Assembly: GCF_019457915.1 (NCBI RefSeq)
Contig: NZ_JAHZSS010000006.1
Span: forward strand, 1 to 64,000
DNA length: 64,000 nucleotides
Direction of reading: 5' to 3'
Source: Neiella holothuriorum
Lineage (GTDB): Bacteria; Pseudomonadota; Gammaproteobacteria; Enterobacterales; Neiellaceae
Below the pieces are notes generated by a model that did not search any database, was not told the origin of the DNA, and was given only the letters and a program-made list of their open reading frames with translations. The first letter of the stretch is position 1. Each line of letters opens with the position of its first letter. Made by a program: the position numbers and the translations under genes. Shown here piece after piece: positions 20,989 to 28,251 of this stretch.

Positions 20989-21031
20989 AAATATAAATTA
21001 TCAGAATGATGATGAATCATAATTTATATTT
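20989..21031. promoter_or_regulatory. candidate operator, 12-bp perfect inverted repeat
   Basis: Arms AAATATAAATTA (20989-21000) and TAATTTATATTT (21020-21031) separated by 19 bp, centred 33 bp upstream of the LysR start and 79 bp upstream of the VOC enzyme start. The spacer holds further near-symmetry. LysR regulators bind long interrupted palindromes in such gaps, so this is a good candidate site, although the arms are pure A+T and could also be promoter elements. Confidence 0.5.
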
Positions 21032-21088
21032 TTAACTTTGTCCGTCTAAACTTCTCCTCGTTGACATCGACTTTTACAGGTAAACCCC

Positions 21089-21601
21089 ATGACCGAACAA
21101 GCTAAAACTTATCCTCGTACTTTTTCTCACATCGGCATTTCTGTGCCGGACTTAGAAGCAGCAGTAAAATTCTACACAGAAGTACTGGGCTGGTATCTCA
21201 TCATGCCGCCAACGGACGTCAATGAAGATGACTCTGCCATTGGTGAAATGTGCACCGACGTCTTTGGCGCCGGCTGGAAGCACTTCCGCATTGCCCATAT
21301 GTCTACTGGTGATCGCATTGGCGTTGAATTATTCCAGTTCGATAACCAAGAAAACCCTGAAGACAACTTCGAATACTGGAAAACCGGCGTGTTCCATTTC
21401 TGTGTACAAGACCCAGATGTAGAAGGCTTAGCAGAGAAGATTGTTGCAGCAGGCGGTAAAAAGCGGATGAAAGCACCGCGTTACTACTACCCAGGTGAAA
21501 AACCTTACCGCATGATCTACATGGAAGACCCATTCGGTAACATTCTGGAAATTTATAGCCACAGCTACGAGTTGCATTACTCAAGCGGTGCATATAACTA
21601 A
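21089..21601 (+). CDS. VOC-superfamily (glyoxalase/dioxygenase fold) enzyme
   Basis: 170 residues in a single vicinal-oxygen-chelate module pair. The first metal ligand is the His of FSHIGISVPDLEAAVKFY. Later candidates are the Glu in GVELFQF, the His in GVFHFCVQD and the Glu in FGNILEIYSHSYE. The fold binds a divalent metal and serves lactoylglutathione lyases, dioxygenases and resistance proteins. The substrate cannot be told from sequence. The stretch PRYYYPGEKPYRMIYMEDPFGN is typical of uncharacterised glyoxalase-like proteins. It is divergent from the LysR gene, which probably controls it. AGG lies ten bases before the ATG. Confidence 0.85.
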   Translation: MTEQAKTYPRTFSHIGISVPDLEAAVKFYTEVLGWYLIMPPTDVNEDDSAIGEMCTDVFGAGWKHFRIAHMSTGDRIGVELFQFDNQENPEDNFEYWKTGVFHFCVQDPDVEGLAEKIVAAGGKKRMKAPRYYYPGEKPYRMIYMEDPFGNILEIYSHSYELHYSSGAYN

Positions 21602-21613
21602 TTGACTCAATAA

Positions 21614-21639
21614 CTCAGAGTGCCCAACTGCACTCTGAG
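21614..21639. terminator. hairpin after the VOC gene
   Basis: Perfect 10-bp stem CTCAGAGTGC / GCACTCTGAG with a six-base loop, twelve bases after the VOC stop. The T run that should follow is poor, so termination is likely but not certain. Confidence 0.55.
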
Positions 21640-21733
21640 CCATGTCACAGTTTATCTTTCTCTTGAAACTTCGTGATAGAATCCCCATCTACCGGCTTCC
21701 ACTGGATTATTTAGCGCGCATTTGGAGCAAATG

Positions 21734-21997
21734 ATGGATACCAAATTTGGTGAATTACTCGACTTCCCCTGCAACTTCCCCTTTAAAGTATTGGGCGTTG
21801 CCGACGAGTCATTACCCGAAAAAATTATTGCAGTCATTCAGCAACATGCGCCAGGTGACTACGCTCCCAAAGTGAAGCCCAGCAGCAAAGGTAATTACCA
21901 CAGTGTTACCATTGACGTCACCGTGACGAGCAAAGAGCACGTTGAAACGCTGTATGTTGCCCTTGGCGATATCGACTTAGTACGTTATGTACTCTAA
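21734..21997 (+). CDS. ybeD: YbeD/DUF493 family protein
   Basis: 87 residues from the ATG at 21734, equal in length to E. coli YbeD. An earlier in-frame TTG (21722) and ATG (21731) exist, but GGAG at 21724-21727 is best spaced for 21734. The sequence contains the family core [21 protein letters not shown] split across its middle and ends [10 protein letters not shown], as in YbeD. The fold resembles a small ACT-like regulatory domain, and its function is not established. It directly precedes lipB, so a link with lipoate metabolism is often proposed on context alone. Confidence 0.93.
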   Translation: MDTKFGELLDFPCNFPFKVLGVADESLPEKIIAVIQQHAPGDYAPKVKPSSKGNYHSVTIDVTVTSKEHVETLYVALGDIDLVRYVL

Positions 21998-22024
21998 TCC
22001 CACTAACGCGTAGCGAGTCGTCAC

Positions 22025-22681
22025 GTGAGTTCATTGATTATCCGCAGCCTTGGCCAGCAGCCTTATCAGCAATGCTGGCAATGGATGCAGGACTTCACCA
22101 ATCAGCGTGGGCCAGAGACACCCGATGAGCTCTGGTTACTTGAACACGATCCTGTGTTTACCTTGGGTCAGGCCGGCAAAGAGGAACATATCCTCAGTCA
22201 AACCAATATTCCCATTGTGAAAGCTGATCGTGGTGGCCAAGTGACCTATCATGGTCCCGGCCAATTAATTATCTATTTATTACTGGATTTGCGGCGGCTA
22301 AAAATCACCGTGCGCGATCTGGTCACGCACATGGAGCAGGCCATCATTGAGCTACTAGCTCAATACCAAATTAACGCTTATGCCAAGTGCGACGCACCCG
22401 GCGTTTACGTTGATGAAGCCAAAATAGCTTCGCTCGGTCTGCGCGTGCGTAAAGGCTGTACTTTTCATGGCTTGGCATTGAATGTCGACATGGATTTGCA
22501 GCCGTTTCTAACAATTAATCCATGCGGCTATGCCGGCATGGCAATGACTCAGAGCTCAACTCTGGGCGGCCCCGCCACCACACACGACGCTGCGGCCAAA
22601 CTCGCTCAACGACTCGCTGAGCGCTTAGGGCATGCAACAACCGACTATAAAGATGAATTACCGAGCCTTGTAAATGACTAA
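22025..22681 (+). CDS. lipB: octanoyl-[acyl-carrier-protein]:protein N-octanoyltransferase LipB
   Basis: 218 residues. Transfers octanoate from ACP to lipoyl domains, the first step of lipoic acid synthesis. It has the family motif [16 protein letters not shown] near residue 70 and the catalytic segment with the conserved Cys in [25 protein letters not shown] is also diagnostic. The start is a GTG. Its last eight bases overlap the lipA start, which implies coupling. In E. coli a LysR gene (ybeF) separates the two. Confidence 0.96.
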   Translation: MSSLIIRSLGQQPYQQCWQWMQDFTNQRGPETPDELWLLEHDPVFTLGQAGKEEHILSQTNIPIVKADRGGQVTYHGPGQLIIYLLLDLRRLKITVRDLVTHMEQAIIELLAQYQINAYAKCDAPGVYVDEAKIASLGLRVRKGCTFHGLALNVDMDLQPFLTINPCGYAGMAMTQSSTLGGPATTHDAAAKLAQRLAERLGHATTDYKDELPSLVND

Positions 22682-23639
22682 GTCTGTGAGAAATGAAGCT
22701 GGCGTAAAGAAGCGCGATGCCGATAAGGTCCAGCATATCCCCATTACCGTGCTGCCCAGCGAAAAGGCCGAGCTGCTCCGTAAACCTGAGTGGATGAAAA
22801 TCAAGCTGCCATCAAACAGCGCCAATATCGAAAAAGTAAAAGCCGGCATGCGCAAACACGGCCTGCATTCGGTATGTGAAGAAGCAAGCTGCCCGAATTT
22901 GGCAGAATGTTTCCATAAGGGCACCGCAACCTTCATGATCATGGGTGATATTTGTACCCGTAAATGCCCATTCTGCGACGTTGCCAATGGTAAACCATTG
23001 CCGTTAGATGAAGGCGAACCCGAAAAGCTTGGCCGCACCATTGCTGACATGGGTTTGCGCTACGTGGTGATCACCTCGGTTGACCGCGATGATTTGCGTG
23101 ACGGTGGCGCTGCTCATTTTGCCGCTTGTGTTGAGGCCATTCGCCGCCATAGTCCAGACATTCAAATTGAGATTCTGGTCCCCGACTTCCGTGGCCGTAT
23201 GGATGTTGCGCTTGAAGCGCTGGCCAAGCATCCGCCAGATGTATTCAACCATAACTTGGAAACTGCGCCGCGTTTATACAAGCAGGCTCGTCCGGGCGCC
23301 AACTATAAGTGGTCGCTAGAGTTAATTCGTCGCTTTGGAGAAATGTTCCCAGAGATTCCAACCAAGTCAGGCTTGATGGTTGGCTTAGGCGAAACCAATG
23401 ATGAGATCTTGGAGGTTATGGAAGATTTACGTGCCAACAACGCCACCATGCTGACCATTGGACAATACTTGCAACCAAGTTTGCATCACTTGCCCGTCAC
23501 CCGTTATGTGCATCCGGACGATTTCGATATGTTCCGCGACAGAGCCAATAACATGGGCTTTGAGCATGCCGCTTGTGGCCCACTAGTTCGCTCAAGCTAC
23601 CACGCAGACAAACAAGCTGCCGGTGAAGAAGTGAAGTAA
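22674..23639 (+). CDS. lipA: lipoyl synthase LipA
   Basis: 321 residues. The radical SAM enzyme that inserts two sulfur atoms into octanoyl-protein. The auxiliary cluster cysteines are in [12 protein letters not shown] (C-x4-C-x5-C), and the radical SAM triad is [10 protein letters not shown]. The C-terminal RSSYHAD supplies the serine ligand found in LipA. It starts inside the end of lipB and is followed by a strong terminator. Confidence 0.97.
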   Translation: MTKSVRNEAGVKKRDADKVQHIPITVLPSEKAELLRKPEWMKIKLPSNSANIEKVKAGMRKHGLHSVCEEASCPNLAECFHKGTATFMIMGDICTRKCPFCDVANGKPLPLDEGEPEKLGRTIADMGLRYVVITSVDRDDLRDGGAAHFAACVEAIRRHSPDIQIEILVPDFRGRMDVALEALAKHPPDVFNHNLETAPRLYKQARPGANYKWSLELIRRFGEMFPEIPTKSGLMVGLGETNDEILEVMEDLRANNATMLTIGQYLQPSLHHLPVTRYVHPDDFDMFRDRANNMGFEHAACGPLVRSSYHADKQAAGEEVK

Positions 23640-23660
23640 GTAACTACTTACTCTAAATAG

Positions 23661-23696
23661 AAAAAGCCAGTCAAACGACTGGCTTTTTTATTGGCT
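23661..23696. terminator. bidirectional terminator after lipA; left copy of 36-bp direct repeat
   Basis: Stem AAAAAGCCAGTC / GACTGGCTTTTTT around AAAC, with T runs in both directions, plus the flank ATTGGCT. All 36 bases recur without change at 27077-27112. It serves lipA and, on the other strand, the lipoprotein gene ending at 23719. Confidence 0.92.
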
Positions 23697-23718
23697 CTAT
23701 TGTGACAGTCAGGCTAGC

Positions 23719-26700
23719 TTAAGGCCCTGTTAGCTGCAGTTTTCGAAGGCTATATTTAGCGTCGCTATCATCTTCTAATTCCAAAAAAATCAAGTTGTCA
23801 CCGGAGGTAAATAGCCATCGTGCACTACCTTGTGTTTCAACGGTGTCAAGCAATAGTCCTTGCTCAACATCGATGATGTTTATGCCAAATTCAGGGTTAT
23901 TAACGGAGCCATTATCAAAACTGTGATAAGCGATAGCTCTCGCCTCATCTATAGCGACATCTAGTGGTAACAAATACTCCACACCTTCCACGCTAGTATA
24001 ATTCTCGGGATCATCTAGGTGATAGATAACTCCGGGATTTGCACTAAAAGCAAGATCTGAATTTGGCAACATCCACACATTTTGCCGGAGTTGCCAATAG
24101 GCAAACGACGTTGCCAGTATTTGATTATCGCCATCTGAGTAGGCCCGCAAATCGGCATAGCTTGCCGTAGGTTCAGCAAAGTCTCCCGAACGAATTTTTA
24201 GTAATTGAACAAAGCCATGATCGAAATAGTTGTCTACGGTAAAGTCGCTCAGCAACTCATTCTCTTTCGCATCATAAACAGCCCCAACACTTCGGTAACT
24301 ATCCTTGTAATACCAGTTGAAGTGCGGTGTGATGTAAAGCCTGTTGTTATCGACAAGCAATGAACCCGGCGTTAATTCCACCTTATACGCGTCATAGAAT
24401 GAACCTGTATCTAAGTTGAGCTTTGCAATGACGCCTTCATTTGGCTTTATCGGCTCAACGTCACAATTAACTGAAGAAGGATATTGGCATCCCCAAGGAC
24501 CCATACCGACGTACAGAGTGCGATCCGCAATGGCCATTTGCTCTGGCATATACCTAAACTGATACTTGTTCAGAATCGCACCGCTGCTAGCATCGATAGC
24601 GTAAACAGCCCCTAAATAGCCAGCAGATACATAAATAATATTGGTCTCATCATCTATTACGGCATCAAACAAAATAAAATTATCTGGCATTTCAGATAGA
24701 ACACTAGATTCAGGAGACGCTCCCGCATTCTCTCCATAACTCAAATTGAAGTTGAGACTTTGCTGTGCAACCAATCCAGAACTATCTTTGACTTGTACAT
24801 TGATGGTTCGATCTCCTGAGTAATCGAACTTATTGCTATAGGTGCTGGAAGATGAGAATGGAGTATCCCAGGTACCATCATTGTTCCAATCCCAGCGGTA
24901 TAAAAGTTCTCCGCTTTCGTCTGTGTCAAAACTTGCCGACGCATCAAATTCAATAACATCCTGCACCGTGGTTGGTGAGGGTATGTCAGCAATTTGTGCT
25001 TGTGGGGCTTGACTGCTGGCACATTCCCCACAGGGATGATTAAAGCTTGTTACTTGCGTACTTCCATCAGCAAGAGGCCTGATAAAAAACACTCGATTAT
25101 CTACAACGTCAATAACATGACTTACAGAAGAAATAACACTTTCTTGTTCGAAAAGCTGTAAATTCTGGTGAGATGACTCCGCCATGCTACTTGCATTGAC
25201 AAAATACACATTGCCTTCGTAGTCGCCGAAAATGATTTGACGGGTTTCAGTATCCAGAGTAGCGCCATCGAGAAAAGGGGAAGTGATCACTCCCTGCGAG
25301 TCGTAACTCGACAAATTGATCAATTGATATGGCTCTCCACCAATTAAGTCACTACCGACAGTTACCTGTAAGTCAATTGCGCTTCCATAAGTCGATATAA
25401 TTCTACGCTCAGCTTCATCAATATATACAGGCTCCTGAGGGGTGGGAGTCGTTCCGTAACCAACATATTCCAGCTCCTCTCCTACCCCAAAGACTGCGAA
25501 ATATTGATCACCCGACAATACAGCTAACTCTGTACTAACGCTTAAAAAGTCCTCGGCCATACCTAGGTAGGCAACTTCCGCCATTAACTCAAGCGTATCG
25601 TAACGGTACCTTGCCAAGGTACGCTCACTATTGAGTCCGTTGAATATTGATATCAGAAATGTCTGTTCAGAATCGAAGGCTATGTCGAACACTAGACCAT
25701 CATGTTGCATAGTTTTAAGTAGATTAAACTGATAGTTAAGCGCAAGTACGGTGCTGTTTTCACTCGACATAGTCGGGTACATGTCTAGGTAAGCATAAGA
25801 CGGAACCGTTGCAACTAATATCTCTTCAGCCCCAGGCTTCACAGCAATGCCGGCTATGACTTCATCAAATTGGATATGGCTAATTGGCACTCCTGTTTGT
25901 AAGTCATAGCTCGTTAAATTGCCTAGATAATCGGCAATAAATAGTACTTGAGCCTCTTTATCCAATGCGTATCGCTTGACACCATTTCCATCAATAAATA
26001 CGTTGCTGACATCTACTTTTTGCCTTTGCGCCAAGCTATGGCTAGATTGCTCCCAAGGAAACTCATCAGCATTGTTTAGGACCCCGTCACCGTCAAAATC
26101 TTCGGCATAATGCCCTCCGGCATGAAGCCATTGGAAATCGCCATCGGAGCCCATCGATTGATTCATGTAGCGCATGAAATAGGCTGTAACGTTTTCTAAT
26201 GAAGGCAACTCATTAATCGCAAGTAAGGACATCAGCTTCGTTGTAGAGGAAAGCTGAGAAAAATCTGATGGTGAACGATTCAAATCAGCAAAGCTGAGCC
26301 CAGATTCGAAGAGGGCTTGTCGTACTTCCTCACCAATATTAACTAGGCTCGACTGGCTTTCATTCGTGTCTATAGCCATTAACAACCGAGTTAAGTTAAC
26401 GACTTCATTGCTTTGCTGGTTAAAGGTTTTTACCAAACTAAACAGGGACATGCTTCGTGGCGACGGCATTGCGGGAAACTCAATTGAACCTAACCAAAAA
26501 TGAGTGGTTTGCCCTTCGGTGCCATCATATTCAAGCATCTCAGAATATTGATTAAATGTTGTGTAGCCGTGCGAACCCGTACTTGTGAAGTACTCTAGAC
26601 CTTCGACCATAATACCGGACATTTGGCCTACATAGTCATGACCCAAGTTGCTTATTATGTCTCCGCCAACCATGCTGTAATTTTGCTTCTCGTATTCCGC

Positions 26701-26880
26701 CAACAACTCTGTAATTCTAACTTCGTCTTCTGTTGGCTCAGATGGCGTTGATGGCGTTGATGGCGTTGATGGCGTTGATGGCGTTGATGGCGTTGATGGC
26801 GTAGCAGAGTCTGAACCACCTCCCCCGCAAGCAACAAGGGCTAAGCACAACCCTGCAACAATAGCTTTATGACACAACAC
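23719..26880 (-). CDS. large outer-membrane lipoprotein with PKD and beta-propeller-like regions
   Basis: 1053 residues; not recognised as a named protein. The start is a GTG with AAAGGAG six bases upstream. The signal peptide ends in lipobox LVAC, C18 lipidated, followed by GGGGSDS with no Asp at +2, so an outer-membrane destination is expected. Next come seven TPS repeats, a helical region (about 50-250), a DFDGDGVLNNADEFPW calcium-binding thrombospondin-type-3-like loop, and repeated beta segments with YVTN/propeller character (about 290-620). A PKD-like domain follows (about 640-720: FDASASFDTDESGELLYRW then DRTINVQVKDSSG) and then more propeller-like repeats to the end. It may bind surface ligands or polysaccharide. 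The island is bounded by a duplicated terminator. Confidence 0.75.
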   Translation of the reverse strand: MLCHKAIVAGLCLALVACGGGGSDSATPSTPSTPSTPSTPSTPSTPSEPTEDEVRITELLAEYEKQNYSMVGGDIISNLGHDYVGQMSGIMVEGLEYFTSTGSHGYTTFNQYSEMLEYDGTEGQTTHFWLGSIEFPAMPSPRSMSLFSLVKTFNQQSNEVVNLTRLLMAIDTNESQSSLVNIGEEVRQALFESGLSFADLNRSPSDFSQLSSTTKLMSLLAINELPSLENVTAYFMRYMNQSMGSDGDFQWLHAGGHYAEDFDGDGVLNNADEFPWEQSSHSLAQRQKVDVSNVFIDGNGVKRYALDKEAQVLFIADYLGNLTSYDLQTGVPISHIQFDEVIAGIAVKPGAEEILVATVPSYAYLDMYPTMSSENSTVLALNYQFNLLKTMQHDGLVFDIAFDSEQTFLISIFNGLNSERTLARYRYDTLELMAEVAYLGMAEDFLSVSTELAVLSGDQYFAVFGVGEELEYVGYGTTPTPQEPVYIDEAERRIISTYGSAIDLQVTVGSDLIGGEPYQLINLSSYDSQGVITSPFLDGATLDTETRQIIFGDYEGNVYFVNASSMAESSHQNLQLFEQESVISSVSHVIDVVDNRVFFIRPLADGSTQVTSFNHPCGECASSQAPQAQIADIPSPTTVQDVIEFDASASFDTDESGELLYRWDWNNDGTWDTPFSSSSTYSNKFDYSGDRTINVQVKDSSGLVAQQSLNFNLSYGENAGASPESSVLSEMPDNFILFDAVIDDETNIIYVSAGYLGAVYAIDASSGAILNKYQFRYMPEQMAIADRTLYVGMGPWGCQYPSSVNCDVEPIKPNEGVIAKLNLDTGSFYDAYKVELTPGSLLVDNNRLYITPHFNWYYKDSYRSVGAVYDAKENELLSDFTVDNYFDHGFVQLLKIRSGDFAEPTASYADLRAYSDGDNQILATSFAYWQLRQNVWMLPNSDLAFSANPGVIYHLDDPENYTSVEGVEYLLPLDVAIDEARAIAYHSFDNGSVNNPEFGINIIDVEQGLLLDTVETQGSARWLFTSGDNLIFLELEDDSDAKYSLRKLQLTGP
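26741..26803 (-). repeat. 9-bp tandem repeat, seven units, inside the lipoprotein gene
   Basis: Seven copies of GATGGCGTT on the plus strand (the last ends in A), which read as Thr-Pro-Ser on the coding strand. They form the flexible linker just after the lipidated cysteine. Because the unit is nine bases, gain or loss of units keeps the frame and only changes the linker length. Confidence 0.95.
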
Positions 26881-26912
26881 AATTCACTCCTTTGAAATAT
26901 ACAATATCGCCA

Positions 26913-26926
26913 TGTAAGCGCTTTCT
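26913..26926. promoter_or_regulatory. LacI-type operator-like palindrome upstream of the lipoprotein gene
   Basis: TGTAAGCGCTTTCT has an exact AAGCGCTT core and partly symmetrical flanks. GCGC-centred palindromes of this kind are bound by LacI-family sugar regulators. It lies 33 bp upstream of the lipoprotein start. The assignment is inferred from the sequence pattern only. Confidence 0.3.
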
Positions 26927-27076
26927 TGTATTATTTGAGGAGGCTACTCCGATACTTTTGCCTCATCAAATTTGAATTTCAATTCAGTGAGTTTCATCAC
27001 CAACAAAAGTTTCACAACTCTGTAAATGGTGACTTACAAAGATGCCGTCCTTGCGGTAAACATGGATGCATCAATA

Positions 27077-27112
27077 AAAAAGCCAGTCAAACGACTGGCT
27101 TTTTTATTGGCT
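27077..27112. terminator. terminator for the ROK kinase gene; right copy of 36-bp direct repeat
   Basis: Identical over 36 bases to 23661-23696, including the ATTGGCT flank. The hairpin is symmetrical and lies ten bases beyond the end of the minus-strand kinase gene, for which it is the natural terminator. The region 26881-27076 holds the lipoprotein promoter and no gene that I can support. Confidence 0.9.
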
Positions 27113-27121
27113 AGCGCAACC

Positions 27122-28057
27122 TTATGCGTTATTGCCCCAAAGCCAAGCCGCACCGCGCACACCACTTGAATCACCGTGAATATTTTTCACAACCTTAGTG
27201 TCGCATTCGCCGCCAAACACCCAGTCGGCCAGCATGGCGTTGATCTTGGGGTAAAGAACGTCAATATTCGACATACCGCCGCCTAGTACGATAATGCTGG
27301 GATCAAGGACGTTCACCACATGCGCCAGTGACTTGGCTAAACGCTGGCAGTACTCATCAAACGCTTTCACGGCCAATGGCTGCTGTTTTGAGGCTAACTC
27401 AATGATGGCTGGCGGCAGGAGTGCTTCACCACCCGCGAGTTGATAAAGGCGAGCAAATGAGGGCCCAGCGAGCCATGTTTCAATGCAGCCTCGGCGGCCA
27501 CAAAAACAATCTTGCTGATGAGCAAACTCATCATCGGTCAATCTAGGTAGAGGGTTGTGGCCCCATTCTCCGGCAACACCATTAATGCCGGGCCAAACTT
27601 GTCGATGCACACTAAACCCCGCACCGACACCAGTACCAAGAATGACGCCGAACACCACATCATGCTCGGCACCGGCTCCATCCACCGCTTCTGAGACAGC
27701 AAAGCAATTGGCATCATTTGATAGCCGCACGTCTCGGAGCAAGGCGTGTTGTAAATCTGCTTGTAAATTTTGTCCTATCAGCCAAGTAGAATTGGCATTT
27801 TTTACCAAGCCCGAAGCTGCAGAAACGGTTCCTGGAATACCGACGCCTACCGTCCCATTTTCGTGATAGCTTTTGCTCAAGTCGGCTTCGGCTTGGTGTA
27901 CTAAGTTCGCAATAGCTGCAACTGTGCCTTGATAATCATGGCGCGGCGTCGACGTGCGTTGTCGCCAAAGCGCTTTTCCGGTTGTAGCATCAAGCGCTAC
28001 ACACTCTATTTTTGTGCCGCCAAGATCAATACCGATTCGCAATTGTTGCTTGCTCAC
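27122..28057 (-). CDS. mak: ROK-family sugar kinase, fructokinase (Mak)-like
   Basis: 311 residues from the GTG at 28057, which has GGAG six bases upstream. An in-frame ATG at 28069 would add four residues, and the longest frame (to 28132) adds residues unlike the family. The phosphate loop is RIGIDLGGTKIECVALD, the ROK signature is in VILGTGVGAGF followed by GEWGHNPLPR, and the zinc site is CFCGRRGCIETW. The ending HGDSSGVRGAAWLW is close to E. coli Mak. It probably phosphorylates fructose or another hexose in the cytoplasm. It follows a TonB-dependent receptor on the same strand, which fits sugar uptake, but a terminator separates them. Confidence 0.85.
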   Translation of the reverse strand: MSKQQLRIGIDLGGTKIECVALDATTGKALWRQRTSTPRHDYQGTVAAIANLVHQAEADLSKSYHENGTVGVGIPGTVSAASGLVKNANSTWLIGQNLQADLQHALLRDVRLSNDANCFAVSEAVDGAGAEHDVVFGVILGTGVGAGFSVHRQVWPGINGVAGEWGHNPLPRLTDDEFAHQQDCFCGRRGCIETWLAGPSFARLYQLAGGEALLPPAIIELASKQQPLAVKAFDEYCQRLAKSLAHVVNVLDPSIIVLGGGMSNIDVLYPKINAMLADWVFGGECDTKVVKNIHGDSSGVRGAAWLWGNNA

Positions 28058-28164
28058 TAAATGCTCCATGGTGTGCCCATTCGATAGATAGGTCATGCTA
28101 ACCATCGGTGATGACAACAGCCAACGCGGCATGAAAAACCGAGACCAAGCGCACTGGGTTTATA

Positions 28165-28194
28165 CAAAAAAAGCGAGCCTAAAAGGCTCGCTTT
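28165..28194 (-). terminator. Rho-independent terminator of the TonB-dependent receptor gene
   Basis: Perfect 10-bp stem AAAGCGAGCC / GGCTCGCTTT around five bases, followed on the minus strand by a run of seven T. It lies about 58 bp beyond the receptor stop codon. Confidence 0.9.
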
Positions 28195-28251
28195 GCAACG
28201 GAATCATGCGCTATGAGAAGCCACTAAATGCGACTTAACTCAACAAGGTCA

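Noticed and set aside
26741-26803. Short repeats that could suggest a CRISPR array
   Set aside because: The repeats are contiguous 9-mers without spacers and code for Thr-Pro-Ser in frame. No cas gene is present.
26926-27114. 62-codon plus-strand open frame between the lipoprotein and the ROK kinase
   Set aside because: It reads through the terminator hairpin, lacks a convincing start signal and has no recognisable features.
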